Origin: QUBU01 sp014337915
GTDB lineage: Bacteria > Pseudomonadota > Gammaproteobacteria > Steroidobacterales > GCA-2729495
Reading direction: 5' to 3'
Length of the DNA stretch: 64,000 nt
Assembly: GCA_030263395.1 (NCBI GenBank)
Contig: SZOW01000005.1
Coordinates: 115,712 to 179,711, forward strand
The notes below the pieces were generated by a model. It saw only the letters and a program-made list of their open reading frames with translations, searched no databases and was not told the origin of the DNA. Below are positions 18,472 through 29,522 of the stretch, one piece after another. How positions within the stretch are numbered: position 1 is the stretch's first letter; every line of letters begins with the position of its first letter. A program made the translations under genes and the position numbers.

Positions 18472-19836
18472 TCAATGCCGGGATAGCAGCGCCAGGATCT
18501 CGGCCGTCTTTGCCTGCATCAACCCCACGTCACCACGGCTCTCGACGTTGAGCCGGATGACCGGTTCGGTGTTGGAGGCCCGCAGGTTGAAACGCCAGTC
18601 TTGGAAGGCGATGCCAAGGCCATCGGTCTCGTCGATCACCTCGGCCCCGGGCGCATAGCGCGCGCGGACCCGGGCCAGCGCCGCTGCCGGATCCGCGAGC
18701 TGGCGGTTGATCTCGCCGCTGACCGGAAAGCGACGGATGCGGTCGGCCACCAGCGCGGACAGTGGCCGCCCTCCACTGCTGACCAGGCCAGCCACCAGCA
18801 GCCAGGGGATCATGCCGCTGTCACAGTAGGCAAAGTCGCGAAAATAATGATGCGCGCTCATCTCGCCACCGTAGACGGCATCTTCGTGGCGCATGCGCTC
18901 CTTGATGAAGGCATGCCCGGTCTTGCTCTGTACCGCAATGCCGCCCTGCTTACGGACGATGTCCTCGGTATTCCACACCAGCCGTGGGTCATGGATGATG
19001 CGCGCTCCCGGATGCGCCGCCAGCATTGCCTCCGCCAGCAGACCGACCACATAGTAGCCCTCGATGAACTCGCCGCGTTCGTCGAACAGGAAGCAGCGGT
19101 CGAAATCACCGTCCCATGCGACGCCGAAGTCGGCGCCCACGCTGCGGATGGCACGGCTGGTTGCCTCGCGATTTTCCGGCAGCAGCGGATTCGGCACGCC
19201 GTTGGGGAAGCGGCCATCGGGCTGGTGCTGGACTTTCGTCAGCCGGAACGGCAGTTCGCGTTCCAGCGCATCCACCACCGGCCCGGCGCTGCCATTGCCG
19301 GCATTCATGACCAGGTGCAGTGGCTTGAGGCGGTCGCGGTCCACGTAGCCGAGCAGGTGACGCACGTAGTCCTGCCGGGGATCGGCCCGGCGCACGCCGC
19401 CCTGGTGCGGCATCCCGCGGATTGCAGCACCGGCCAGCTCCTCGGCACGCCGGCGGATCTCGAGGAGGCCGGTGTCGCCGCTGACGGGGCGCGAACCCGC
19501 GCGCACCAGCTTCATGCCGTTGTAGTCGGCCGGGTTGTGGCTGGCCGTGACCATGATCCCGCCGCCGGCGCCCAGGTGCGAGGTGGCAAAGTAGACCTCC
19601 TCGGTGCCGCAGAGGCCAATATCGATGACGTCGACGCCGACGGCATTCAGTCCGCGCGCCAGCGCTGCGGACAGTACCGGCCCCGAGAGCCGGATGTCGT
19701 GGCCCACAACGACCTCACCTGCCGCAAGGAACTCGCCGAATGCCCTGCCGATGCGGCAGGCAACGTCCTCGTTGATCTCGCCGGGAATGCGCCCGCGGAT
19801 GTCGTAGGCCTTGAAGCAGGTCAGCGGCTCGGTCAT
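18472..19836 (-). CDS. cpsG: Phosphomannomutase / phosphoglucomutase
   Basis: Alpha-D-phosphohexomutase of 454 aa that interconverts mannose-6-P and mannose-1-P (and often the glucose equivalents) for GDP-mannose synthesis. The phosphoserine loop TASHNPADYNG, the metal-binding DGDFDR, the sugar-binding GGEMSAHHYFRDFAYCDSG and the C-terminal phosphate-binding RASNTEP are all intact. It is 32 bp downstream of the GDP-mannose pyrophosphorylase gene on the same strand, and together they form the route to GDP-mannose. A manB/algC name would serve equally. Confidence 0.92.
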   Translation of the reverse strand: MTEPLTCFKAYDIRGRIPGEINEDVACRIGRAFGEFLAAGEVVVGHDIRLSGPVLSAALARGLNAVGVDVIDIGLCGTEEVYFATSHLGAGGGIMVTASHNPADYNGMKLVRAGSRPVSGDTGLLEIRRRAEELAGAAIRGMPHQGGVRRADPRQDYVRHLLGYVDRDRLKPLHLVMNAGNGSAGPVVDALERELPFRLTKVQHQPDGRFPNGVPNPLLPENREATSRAIRSVGADFGVAWDGDFDRCFLFDERGEFIEGYYVVGLLAEAMLAAHPGARIIHDPRLVWNTEDIVRKQGGIAVQSKTGHAFIKERMRHEDAVYGGEMSAHHYFRDFAYCDSGMIPWLLVAGLVSSGGRPLSALVADRIRRFPVSGEINRQLADPAAALARVRARYAPGAEVIDETDGLGIAFQDWRFNLRASNTEPVIRLNVESRGDVGLMQAKTAEILALLSRH

Positions 19837-19868
19837 TGGCGCTCTTCCGGAACCGAAGGTGGCGGGAC

Positions 19869-21293
19869 TCAGTCCCTGCGGCCCTGGCGGCCGTAACGAT
19901 CCTCCAGGCGGACGATGTCATCCTCGCCGAGATAGTCACCCACCTGCACCTCGATGATCTCCAGCAGTTCAGTGCCGGGATTCTCGATGCGATGGCGCGC
20001 CCCCAGGGGGATGAATGTGTGCTCGTTGCGGCGCAACTCGAAGACTTCCTCATTGCGGGTGATGCGTGCGATTCCCGACACCACCACCCAATGCTCGGCG
20101 CGCTGCTGGTGCAGCTGCAGGGACAGTATGGCACCAGGCAGCACCGCGAGGCGCTTGACCTGGAAACCGGGCCGCGCCTCCAGGCTGTCATAGCTGCCCC
20201 AGGGTCGAAACACCTCGCGGCCCTGCCTGGTCTCGGCGCGGCCCGCTCCTGCCAGCGCCTCCACCAGCAGCTTCACGTCCTGTGCCCGCGCCTGCGGCGC
20301 CACCAGCACGGCGTCCCTGGTTTCGACGACGACACAGCCCTCGAGGCCCACCACGCCGACCAGGCGGCTCTCGGCGCGCAGGTAGGAATTCCGGCAATCG
20401 ACGGCAACCACGTCACCGGAAATGACGTTGCCGGCCGCATCCCGGCCCGAGACCTCGTGCAGGGCTGCCCAGGAGCCGACGTCGCTCCAGCCGGCGCCAA
20501 GCGGCACCACGCTGCCGCGGCTGGTCTCCTCCATCACCGCGTAGTCGATGGACTGCGAGCGGCAGGCGCGGAATGCCGCATCGTCGAGCCGCAGGGTCGT
20601 GGCTTCGACATGCCCGGCGGCAACCGCCGCCTCGCAGGCCGCAAGGATGTCCGGTGCAAAATTCCGCAGTTCGCGCAGGTACGCACTGGCGCTGAAGAGG
20701 AACATGCCACTGTTCCAGAAGTGCCGGCCGCTGGCGAGAAACCCGCGGGCCGTGTCGAGGTCCGGCTTCTCGACGAACTCCTCGATGCGTCGCGGACCGG
20801 CGCCACCGGCTGCCCCACGAATGTAGCCATAGCCGGTCTCGGGGCGCTCGGGCACCACGCCGAAGGCCACCAGTTCGCCGGCCCTGGCAGCCGGCAACGC
20901 GGCGCGCACCGCCGCCTGGAAGGCACCACCATCGGCAACCACGTGGTCAGATGGCAGCACCAGCAACAGTGGATCGTCAGCCTGCTCTGCCCTCGCCCGC
21001 AGCGCGGCGACAGCCACGGCCGGCGCCGTGTTACGGCCGACCGGCTCCAGGATCAGCCGTGGGCAGGCGCCGGCCTGGCGCAGCTGCGCATCCACCAGGA
21101 ACCGATGGGCCTCGTTGCAGAGCACCAGCGGCGCCTCGCAGCCGGGACCGAGGCCCTGCACCCTGCCGAATGTCTCCTGCAGCAGGGTGCCCGTGCCCTG
21201 CAGCGCCAGCAGCTGCTTGGGCAACAGTGCCCGCGACAGGGGCCAGAGCCGGGTACCGGATCCGCCGCAGAGGATGACGGGAACGATCTGCAT
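19869..21293 (-). CDS. manC: Mannose-1-phosphate guanylyltransferase / mannose-6-phosphate isomerase
   Basis: Bifunctional type II enzyme of 474 aa. The N-terminal nucleotidyltransferase has the GGSGTRLWPLSR signature and the FVEKPD motif; the C-terminal cupin isomerase domain starts at about 350 with RPWGSYDSLE, followed by QLHQQRAEHWVVVSG and FIPLGARHRIENPG. It makes GDP-mannose from fructose-6-P together with cpsG. It lies 23 bp downstream of ugd, consistent with one operon running from the dehydrogenase at 25070 down to cpsG. Confidence 0.93.
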   Translation of the reverse strand: MQIVPVILCGGSGTRLWPLSRALLPKQLLALQGTGTLLQETFGRVQGLGPGCEAPLVLCNEAHRFLVDAQLRQAGACPRLILEPVGRNTAPAVAVAALRARAEQADDPLLLVLPSDHVVADGGAFQAAVRAALPAARAGELVAFGVVPERPETGYGYIRGAAGGAGPRRIEEFVEKPDLDTARGFLASGRHFWNSGMFLFSASAYLRELRNFAPDILAACEAAVAAGHVEATTLRLDDAAFRACRSQSIDYAVMEETSRGSVVPLGAGWSDVGSWAALHEVSGRDAAGNVISGDVVAVDCRNSYLRAESRLVGVVGLEGCVVVETRDAVLVAPQARAQDVKLLVEALAGAGRAETRQGREVFRPWGSYDSLEARPGFQVKRLAVLPGAILSLQLHQQRAEHWVVVSGIARITRNEEVFELRRNEHTFIPLGARHRIENPGTELLEIIEVQVGDYLGEDDIVRLEDRYGRQGRRD

Positions 21294-21316
21294 GCGGCGG
21301 CCGGGTGATGTCGCGC

Positions 21317-22651
21317 TCAGGTGGCAGGCGTGCTGCGACCGATGCCGAAGTAACGCAGGCCCATGCGCTGGACCATTGCCGGATCGTAGATGTTGCGGCC
21401 ATCGAAAATGGCGCCTGCCGCAAGTCTGTCGCGCAGGCGTTCGAAGTCGGGGCTGCGGAACTCCTGCCACTCGGTGACCACGGCCAGCACGTCGGCACCT
21501 TCCACTGCCTCATAGGCCGACTGGCAGTAGGTCAGGTCAGGCCGCTCACCGTGGATGCGGCGTGCTTCGTCCTGGGCCTTGGGATCATAGGCACGGACCC
21601 GCGCTCCGGCCGCCCAGAGCTGCTGCATGAGCACGCTGCTGGAAGCCTCGCGCATGTCATCCGTATTGGGCTTGAAGGCCAGGCCCCACAGGGCCACCGT
21701 ACGCCCCCGGAGCTTGCCGTCGAAGAACCGCTCGATCTTCGCGAACAGCACCCGCTTCTGCCGGTCGTTGACCTCCTCCACCGCCCTGACCAGTTGCATG
21801 TCGAAGCGGTGCTCCTCGGCGGAGCGGATCAGGGCACTCACGTCCTTGGGAAAGCACGAGCCGCCATATCCGCATCCCGGATAGATGAACTCGAAGCCGA
21901 TGCGCGGGTCCGAGCCGATGCCCACCCGGACCTGCTCGATGTCGGCACCGCAGATCTCGGCGAGGTTGGCCAGCTCGTTCATGAAGCTGATCTTGGTCGC
22001 CAGCATGGCATTGGCCGCATACTTGGTGAGTTCCGCCGAGCGCACATCCATGACAATGAGCTTGTCATGGTTGCGGCTGAACGGATCGTACAGGGCACGC
22101 AGCAGTTCCGTGGCCCGGGCGCTCTCCGAGCCGATGATGATGCGGTCGGGCTTCATGAAGTCACCGACTGCGGCTCCCTCCTTCAGGAATTCCGGATTCG
22201 ACACTACATCGAACGACGGCGGCGCCTGCCGCTGGCCCAGCACCGTGGCAACCGCCTCGCGCACCTTGTCGGCCGTGCCGACCGGCACCGTGGACTTGGT
22301 GACGATCACCTTGTAATCGTCCATTCCCGCGGCGATGGCACGCGCCACTGTCAGCACGTGGCTCAGGTCGGCGGACCCATCCTCGTCCTTGGGTGTACCC
22401 ACGGCAATGAACTGGAATGGCCCGTGGCGTACGCCGACGGCAACGTCCGTGGTGAAAGCCAGGCGGCCCGCCTGGAAGTTGCGGCGCACCAGTTCTTCCA
22501 GACCAGGCTCGTAGATCGGCACCTGCCCGCGCCGCAGCGCTGCAACCTTGGACTCGTCGATATCGACACAGGTGACGTGGTTGCCGACCTCTGCCAGGCA
22601 GGTGCCAGTGACCAGGCCGACATACCCGGTGCCGTGAACTGTTACGCGCAT
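21317..22651 (-). CDS. ugd: UDP-glucose 6-dehydrogenase
   Basis: A 444-aa NAD-dependent enzyme oxidising UDP-glucose to UDP-glucuronate. It has the N-terminal Rossmann motif GTGYVGLVTG, the catalytic cysteine in GYGGSCFPKD and the family segments STVPVGTADKV and NPEFLKEG. I took ATG 22651 because the Rossmann strand begins at the second residue. It supplies the substrate for the neighbouring epimerase. Confidence 0.93.
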   Translation of the reverse strand: MRVTVHGTGYVGLVTGTCLAEVGNHVTCVDIDESKVAALRRGQVPIYEPGLEELVRRNFQAGRLAFTTDVAVGVRHGPFQFIAVGTPKDEDGSADLSHVLTVARAIAAGMDDYKVIVTKSTVPVGTADKVREAVATVLGQRQAPPSFDVVSNPEFLKEGAAVGDFMKPDRIIIGSESARATELLRALYDPFSRNHDKLIVMDVRSAELTKYAANAMLATKISFMNELANLAEICGADIEQVRVGIGSDPRIGFEFIYPGCGYGGSCFPKDVSALIRSAEEHRFDMQLVRAVEEVNDRQKRVLFAKIERFFDGKLRGRTVALWGLAFKPNTDDMREASSSVLMQQLWAAGARVRAYDPKAQDEARRIHGERPDLTYCQSAYEAVEGADVLAVVTEWQEFRSPDFERLRDRLAAGAIFDGRNIYDPAMVQRMGLRYFGIGRSTPAT

Positions 22652-22735
22652 GATGTCCTGATTCTTTTCAGCCGTTATGCACCGCAAACCCCGGGCGGCC
22701 GGAAGCGGCCGCCGGCGACCCCACCCGACCCGCTG

Positions 22736-23755
22736 CTACTGGTTGAGCCGGATCCCGTAGTACTCGAGGTACCACTCGACGAAGCGTGCCACACCGACCT
22801 CTACCGGGGTAGCCGGGCGGTAGCCAACCTCGGTGATGAGGTCCTCGACGTCGGCAAAGGTGTCAGGCACGTCACCAGCCTGCAGGGGCAGCAGGTTCTT
22901 CTCGGCCTTGCGGCCCAGGACCTCCTCGATCACCTTGATGTAGTGCATCAGCTCGACGGGACGGCTGTTGCCGATGTTGTAGAGCCGGTAAGGCGCCGAG
23001 CTGCGGGCGGGATCGGGACTGTCGGCGTCCCACTGCGGATCAGGCTCCGCGACCCGGTCCAGGGCGCGCACCACGCCCTGGGCAATGTCGTCGACGTAGG
23101 TGAAGTCGCGGCGATGCCGGCCGAAGTTGAAGACATCGATCGGCCTGCCCTCGAGGATATTGCGCGTGAACTGGAACAATGCCATGTCGGGGCGGCCGTA
23201 GGGCCCGTACACCGTGAAGAAGCGCAGCCCCGTCGTCGGCAGGCGATGCAGCATCGAATAGCTGTGCGCCATCATCTCGTTGGCCTTCTTGGTCGCGGCG
23301 TACAGCGAGATCGGGTGGTCCGCGGCCCGATGGGTGGAAAACGGCATGTGCGTGTTGGCGCCGTACACCGAACTGGTGGAGGCATACACCAGGTGCTCCA
23401 CGCCGTTGGCGCGACAGCCCTCCATGACATGGAAGCTGCCCACCAGGTTGCTGTCGATGTAGGCATGGGGATTGATGAGTGAATAGCGCACTCCGGCCTG
23501 CGCCGCCAGGTGCACTACGCGCTGGAAGCGCTGCTCGCGGAACAGGGCCTCCATGCCGGCGCGATCGGCCAGGTCGAGTTTCACGAAGCTGAAACCCGGC
23601 AGCTTGCTGAGCAACGCCAGGCGATGGTGCTTGAGGTTGACGTCGTAGTATTCGTTGAGGTTGTCGATGCCGACGACCTCGTCACCGCGCTCCAGCAGGA
23701 TGCGGGAGACGAACATGCCGATGAATCCGGCGGCGCCGGTGACCAGTATCTTCAT
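22736..23755 (-). CDS. UDP-glucuronate 4-epimerase-like NAD-dependent epimerase
   Basis: Extended short-chain dehydrogenase of 339 aa with GAAGFIG near the N terminus, the Ser/Tyr/Lys catalytic set (STSSVYG, SLYAATKKANE) and the RFFTVYGPYGRPDMALFQF segment typical of UDP-glucuronate 4-epimerases. It should make UDP-galacturonate from the Ugd product. It sits 84 bp downstream of ugd's upstream side in the same minus-strand operon. Substrate is assigned from family pattern and context. Confidence 0.87.
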   Translation of the reverse strand: MKILVTGAAGFIGMFVSRILLERGDEVVGIDNLNEYYDVNLKHHRLALLSKLPGFSFVKLDLADRAGMEALFREQRFQRVVHLAAQAGVRYSLINPHAYIDSNLVGSFHVMEGCRANGVEHLVYASTSSVYGANTHMPFSTHRAADHPISLYAATKKANEMMAHSYSMLHRLPTTGLRFFTVYGPYGRPDMALFQFTRNILEGRPIDVFNFGRHRRDFTYVDDIAQGVVRALDRVAEPDPQWDADSPDPARSSAPYRLYNIGNSRPVELMHYIKVIEEVLGRKAEKNLLPLQAGDVPDTFADVEDLITEVGYRPATPVEVGVARFVEWYLEYYGIRLNQ

Positions 23756-23780
23756 GATGCGTTTACTCGTCTGGAAGCCG

Positions 23781-25070
<1,290 letters not shown>

Positions 25071-25267
25071 GTGTTCTCATTCACTTTTCAGGGGCCGGGA
25101 GGCTGCACGCTTGGTTATCGTTGTTCGCGGGCAGCCCGGGACACTCGCCCGGAGGACGATATTCTGGCGATGTAACCCGGCTGTCGCCAGCACAGCCTTC
25201 ACAGTCCGCAGCGAAGCCGGCACCAGACGACCGGGCCACCGGAACTGGCATATGTAAAGGAGGTTCC

Positions 25268-25978
25268 TCAACCGTCCCGCCGGCGCCATGCAGCCCCCTG
25301 CGGGCAGGCCTTCTCCAGCAGGTCCAGCTGGCGTTCGTGCGCTGCCAGCTCTTCCGCGCTCGCGTGCCGCACCACCAGCGACAGGCCAGCACGGTCGAAG
25401 CGCGGCGCCACCGCTCCGGCGACCTCGGTGGCGGGCACGATGTCCAGCGACAGCGCCGCCTGGCCGCCGGTCATGGCGAGATAGACATCGGCCAGCAGCT
25501 GCGCATCCAGCAGCGCGCCGTGGTAGTCACGGGCGGAGTTGTCGATGCCGTAGCGCCGGCACAGCGCATCCAGGCCGTTGCGCTGGCCGGGGTGCAGGCG
25601 ACGCGCCAGCAGCAGAGTGTCGAGCACCTGGCAATGGCCGCGGACGCTGTCGCCATCACGGCCAGCCAGGCGCAGCTCGTTGTCCAGGAAGCCGACGTCG
25701 AATTCGGCATTGTGGATGATCAGCTCGGCACCAGCGATGAACTCCAGGAGTTCACCGACGATCTCGGCGAAACGTGGCTTGCCCTGCAGCGCTTCGTTGC
25801 TGATGCCATGGACCTGCTCCGCGCCGCTGTCGATGTCACGATCCGGGCGCAGGTACTGGTGGAAGGTGTTGCCGGTCCGCCGCCGGTTGACCATCTCGAC
25901 ACAGCCGATCTCGATGATGCGATGGCCCTGTTCGACCTCCAGTCCCGTGGTCTCGGTATCGAGGACGACCTGCCTCAT
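25268..25978 (-). CDS. dnaQ: DNA polymerase III epsilon subunit (proofreading exonuclease)
   Basis: A 236-aa DEDDh 3'-5' exonuclease. Exo I motif VLDTETTG with Asp/Glu near 6-8, Exo II HNAEFDVGFLDNE, and Exo III with YHGALLDAQLLADVY all match DnaQ. It supplies proofreading in the replicative polymerase. It overlaps rnhA by 4 bp (ATGA), so the two are translationally coupled; rnhA and dnaQ are also neighbours in enterics but there are divergent, whereas here they are codirectional. Confidence 0.94.
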   Translation of the reverse strand: MRQVVLDTETTGLEVEQGHRIIEIGCVEMVNRRRTGNTFHQYLRPDRDIDSGAEQVHGISNEALQGKPRFAEIVGELLEFIAGAELIIHNAEFDVGFLDNELRLAGRDGDSVRGHCQVLDTLLLARRLHPGQRNGLDALCRRYGIDNSARDYHGALLDAQLLADVYLAMTGGQAALSLDIVPATEVAGAVAPRFDRAGLSLVVRHASAEELAAHERQLDLLEKACPQGAAWRRRDG

Positions 25979-26478
25979 GCTGCCGGTCCTCCCGGGCACG
26001 CCGTGCTGCCAGGCCCCCTGGCCGCAGCACCGGCCGGGACCAGACCGAGCACCTCGTCGACCCCACGGTTGGCCAGCGCGTCCGCACGCTCGTTGTCGGG
26101 ATGCCCGGTATGGCCCCGCACCCAGTGCCAGGTCACGGCATGCCGGGTCGAAAGTTCATCCAGGCGCTGCCACAGGTCCTCGTTCTTGACTGGCTTGCGT
26201 CCTGCCGTCTTCCAGCCACGGCGCTTCCACTGCTCCAGCCACTCGGTGATGCCCCGGCGCAGGTACTCCGAATCGGTATACGCTCGAACGGTACAGGGCA
26301 TGCGCAGTGCTTCCAGCGCACGAATGGCCGCGGTGAGCTCCATGCGGTTGTTGGTCGTGGCCGGTTCGCCGCCCCAGATCTCCTTCTCGCGAGTCCCCCA
26401 GCGCAGGATGGCACCCCAGCCGCCGGGTCCTGGGTTGCCGCGACAGGCGCCATCGGTATGGATCTCCACCTCGGTCAT
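25975..26478 (-). CDS. rnhA: Ribonuclease HI
   Basis: Degrades RNA in RNA-DNA hybrids. The 167-aa protein has the catalytic acidic residues in EIHTDGACRGNPG (Asp), NNRMELTAAI (Glu), YTDSEY (Asp) and the C-terminal NERADALA (Asp), plus the basic handle region KRRGWKTAGRKPVKNEDLW. A tail of about 20 Ala/Gly/Pro-rich residues extends past the usual end. It overlaps both neighbours by 4 bp in a three-gene unit. Confidence 0.95.
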   Translation of the reverse strand: MTEVEIHTDGACRGNPGPGGWGAILRWGTREKEIWGGEPATTNNRMELTAAIRALEALRMPCTVRAYTDSEYLRRGITEWLEQWKRRGWKTAGRKPVKNEDLWQRLDELSTRHAVTWHWVRGHTGHPDNERADALANRGVDEVLGLVPAGAAARGPGSTACPGGPAA

Positions 26479-27254
26479 GCGACGTTGCGGGTGGTTGGGT
26501 TTACCAGGCCACCGACCAGCCCCGGCCGGCGCCGCCAGGCCAGGCGGATCGGCGTGACGATGCAGGTCTGCTTGCGCGCCACCAGGACATAGCAGGCCGC
26601 AAATGCCGGGATCCGCCTGAGCAGCGAGGCCTGACGCGACCGGCGGCCGGCCTGGCGCACCGGGGAATCGGGCTGTACCCCGCTCTCCTCGGAACGCTGC
26701 GGCCGGCCCTGTCGCGGCAGCGCGCCCCGCAGTATCGGCGGCACGAAGTAGTACACGGCCGAGTGATGGACCTTGAACTCGAGCAGCTGCAGCCAGTCGC
26801 ACAGACGGCCGTCGGAGATCATGCGCTGGGAACCGGATGGAAAGCCCTGGCGGGACAATGCATGGCGCAGCCCCCACCAGCCCCAGGGATTGAAGCCCAG
26901 CACCACCAGCTGCCCGTCCGGGCGCAGGATGCGGTCGACTTCGCGCAATACCGCATGCGGGTCATCCACCAGTTCCAGTGTATGTGGCAGCAGCACCGCG
27001 TCCACCGAGGCGCTGGTGACGGCCAGTGCATCGGAAGCACAGACGGCATCCACGCCTGGTGTCGGCTGATCGCTGATTACCGCGGCCCGACGCGTCCGGG
27101 CCAGGCGGCGGAACATGCCGGGCTCGCCCCAGGTGCCCAGCTGCACCAGCTGGTCGCCAAATATGTTGTCCAGTGCGCGCCGGACCTGCCGTACCTCCTC
27201 GCGCAGGAGATTGCGGCCGGTGAGCGTATTCAACCACCCGGGGATCTGTGTCAT
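26475..27254 (-). CDS. Class I SAM-dependent methyltransferase (YafS-like)
   Basis: A 259-aa protein with a methyltransferase type 11 core: LLPHTLELVDDPHAVLREVDRILRPDGQLVVLGFNPWGWWGLRH. The N-terminal SAM-binding part is divergent. The C-terminal third is basic and ends with YVLVARKQT. The location directly upstream of rnhA matches that of yafS in enterics. The substrate is unknown. Confidence 0.75.
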   Translation of the reverse strand: MTQIPGWLNTLTGRNLLREEVRQVRRALDNIFGDQLVQLGTWGEPGMFRRLARTRRAAVISDQPTPGVDAVCASDALAVTSASVDAVLLPHTLELVDDPHAVLREVDRILRPDGQLVVLGFNPWGWWGLRHALSRQGFPSGSQRMISDGRLCDWLQLLEFKVHHSAVYYFVPPILRGALPRQGRPQRSEESGVQPDSPVRQAGRRSRQASLLRRIPAFAACYVLVARKQTCIVTPIRLAWRRRPGLVGGLVNPTTRNVA

Positions 27255-27415
27255 GCGCCTCGAGGCCGGCCATCCGCGACCATGGCGGTACCCGACCATG
27301 CGGAAACCCTTGCTACAGCCTATGATAACGGAGGTGGGGGGAGCCAGACTCCTGTGACGAATCGCCGGCCTCCGGCTTACAATCAGCGCCGGCTTCAGGG
27401 GGCAAGAGCAGGTTT

Positions 27416-28195
27416 ATGGGTTTCTTGACGGGAAAACGCGCGCTCATCGTCGGTGTCGCCAGTGACCGTTCGATCGCCTGGGGCATCGCCGAGGCCATGG
27501 CAAGGGAAGGGGCCGAGCTGGCCTACACCTACCAGAACGACAAGCTCAGGGAACGGGTCGAGGAACTGGCCAGTGCCACCGGCTCACGGCTGGTACTGCC
27601 ACTGGACGTGGCGGAAGATTCGCAGATCGATGCGGCTTTCACCACGCTGCGGCGTGAGTGGCAGCAGCTGGACATCATCGTGCACTCGGTGGCCTTCGCG
27701 CCGCGCGAGCAGCTGTCCGGAAGCTACGTGGACACGGTGACCCGTGAAGGCTTCCGGCTCGCCCAGGACATCAGCAGCTATAGCTTCGTCGCCCTGGCCA
27801 AGGCCGGCCGGCCGATGCTGCGGCCAGGTAGTGCACTGCTGACCATGAGCTACCTGGCGGCCGTGCGCACTATCCCGAACTACAACGTCATGGGTCCCGC
27901 CAAGGCGAGCCTGGAGGCGAACGTGCGCTTCATGGCGTCGGACCTCGGCCCGTCTGGCATCCGCGTCAACTGCATATCAGCCGGGCCGATCAAGACGCTG
28001 GCCGCCGCCGGCATCGGCGGCATGCGCATCATGCTCAACTACATGGGCAAGACCGCACCGCTGCGCCGCTGCGTCACCATCGAGGAAGTGGGCAATGCCG
28101 GTGCCTTCCTCTGCTCCGACCTCGCAGCAGGCATCACCGGACAGACGCTGTATGTCGACGGCGGGTACCACGTCATCGGCATGAGTCCCGAGTAG
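27416..28195 (+). CDS. fabI: Enoyl-[acyl-carrier-protein] reductase (NADH), FabI
   Basis: Last reductive step of fatty-acid elongation. The 259-aa short-chain dehydrogenase shows the FabI-specific N terminus GKRALIVGVASDRSIAWGIA, the catalytic Tyr-x6-Lys pair in NYNVMGPAKASLEAN, and the C-terminal GITGQTLYVDGGYHVIGM. Length is standard. It is transcribed alone, divergent from the methyltransferase. A TATGAT lies about 95 nt upstream, with no convincing -35 partner. Confidence 0.95.
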   Translation: MGFLTGKRALIVGVASDRSIAWGIAEAMAREGAELAYTYQNDKLRERVEELASATGSRLVLPLDVAEDSQIDAAFTTLRREWQQLDIIVHSVAFAPREQLSGSYVDTVTREGFRLAQDISSYSFVALAKAGRPMLRPGSALLTMSYLAAVRTIPNYNVMGPAKASLEANVRFMASDLGPSGIRVNCISAGPIKTLAAAGIGGMRIMLNYMGKTAPLRRCVTIEEVGNAGAFLCSDLAAGITGQTLYVDGGYHVIGMSPE

Positions 28196-28204
28196 CGCTA
28201 CCCG

Positions 28205-29494
28205 TCAGCCGGAGGCCGGCTCCGCGGGTGATGTGCCGGCCGCAAGGCCGCCGTCGTGGCGGGCAATGATGGCAGCGCAGATGGCATCGCCGAGCACATC
28301 GACGCTGGTGCGTGCCATCTCGAGAAACCGGTCGACCACCAGCAGCACGCCGACCGCCTCCGTCGGCAGGCCGATCGTCGACAGGATCACCGAAATCGCC
28401 ACCAGTGATCCATAGGGGATGCCCGGTGTGGCCACGGATGCCGCCACTGCTATGGCCAGGATGACAAACTGCATCGACAGGCTGAGGTCGATACCATAGG
28501 CCTGCGCGAGGAATACGGCCGCAACGGCCTGGTACAGCGCGGTACCGTTGAGGTTGATCGCCGCACCCAGCGGCAGGACCAGGCTGGCGACCCGGTTCGG
28601 AATGGCGGCACGCTCCACGGCGCATTGCATGGTCACCGGCAGCGTCACCGGCGACGAGGCCGTGGCCAGCCCGGTCAGCACGGCAGGCATCATGGCACGG
28701 TAGAACGCCAGCGGCCCGGTACCGGCGAACAGGCGCAGCAGCAGCGGCAGGGTCAGCAGTGCGTGGGCCGCCAGCGCGGCCAGCACCACGCCGGAGAACG
28801 CCAGTAGCGGGGCGGCAGTAGCCAGTCCGGACTTGGCGCTGGCCTGGGCCGCCAGGCAGAAAACGCCCAGCGGTGCGAACTGCATGATCCAGCCGGTGAT
28901 GCCCAGCATCACCTGGTGAACGCCATTCCAGAAGCGCGACAGCGTTGCGGCAAGCTCCTGCCTGATCCGCAGCATGAACGATCCGAAGAGAATCGAGAAG
29001 ACGATCACACCGATCATGTCGTCACTGGCCGCGGCACTGAACACGTTGCCCGGAACGATGCCGACGAGCACGTTGAAGACATCGCCGAGGCCCTTGTCGG
29101 CGAGTTCACCTGGCATGTCGGCACTCGACGCCTCCAGCGCAAGCACGTCGCTGGCCGGCCGGCCGTCGACCATGCCCGGCATGAGCAGGTTCGCGAGGAC
29201 CATGCCCGTGATGATGGCCGCGATGGTAGTCAGCAGGAAGAAAGTGACGGTGCGCAGGCCAAGACGACCAAGCCGGCGCCCCGAGCCGGCGCTGGCAACG
29301 CCGACGATGAGCGCCGCAATCACCAGCGGCAGCATCACCATCTTCAGCGCACTGATGAACAGCGTGCCGATGAAGTCCAGCAGCGCAGCCAGGGGCATTG
29401 CCGTAGGCCCGGCGCCCTGCTGCAACCAGCTTCCGAGCAGCACGCCAAGGCCCATGGCCAGGGCGATGCGCCAGTGCAATCCCGGAAGCGCCAT
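28205..29494 (-). CDS. Dicarboxylate/amino acid:cation symporter (DAACS/GltP family)
   Basis: A 429-aa inner-membrane secondary transporter for C4-dicarboxylates or acidic amino acids with H+ or Na+. The family landmarks are present: a serine-rich hairpin-1 region (LATASSPVTLPVTMQC), the transmembrane-7 NLNGTALYQAVAAVFLAQ motif and the hairpin-2 ATPGIPYGSLVAISVIL. Membrane helices cover almost the whole chain. It is convergent with fabI, with stop codons 9 bp apart. The exact substrate cannot be read from the sequence. Confidence 0.88.
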   Translation of the reverse strand: MALPGLHWRIALAMGLGVLLGSWLQQGAGPTAMPLAALLDFIGTLFISALKMVMLPLVIAALIVGVASAGSGRRLGRLGLRTVTFFLLTTIAAIITGMVLANLLMPGMVDGRPASDVLALEASSADMPGELADKGLGDVFNVLVGIVPGNVFSAAASDDMIGVIVFSILFGSFMLRIRQELAATLSRFWNGVHQVMLGITGWIMQFAPLGVFCLAAQASAKSGLATAAPLLAFSGVVLAALAAHALLTLPLLLRLFAGTGPLAFYRAMMPAVLTGLATASSPVTLPVTMQCAVERAAIPNRVASLVLPLGAAINLNGTALYQAVAAVFLAQAYGIDLSLSMQFVILAIAVAASVATPGIPYGSLVAISVILSTIGLPTEAVGVLLVVDRFLEMARTSVDVLGDAICAAIIARHDGGLAAGTSPAEPASG

Positions 29495-29522
29495 GGATGC
29501 CCCGGCTGGACGTAGGCGCGGG

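Noticed and set aside
21305..23482. 725-codon open frame on the plus strand across ugd and the epimerase
   Set aside because: It spans two well-defined minus-strand genes in the antisense direction and encodes no known motif.
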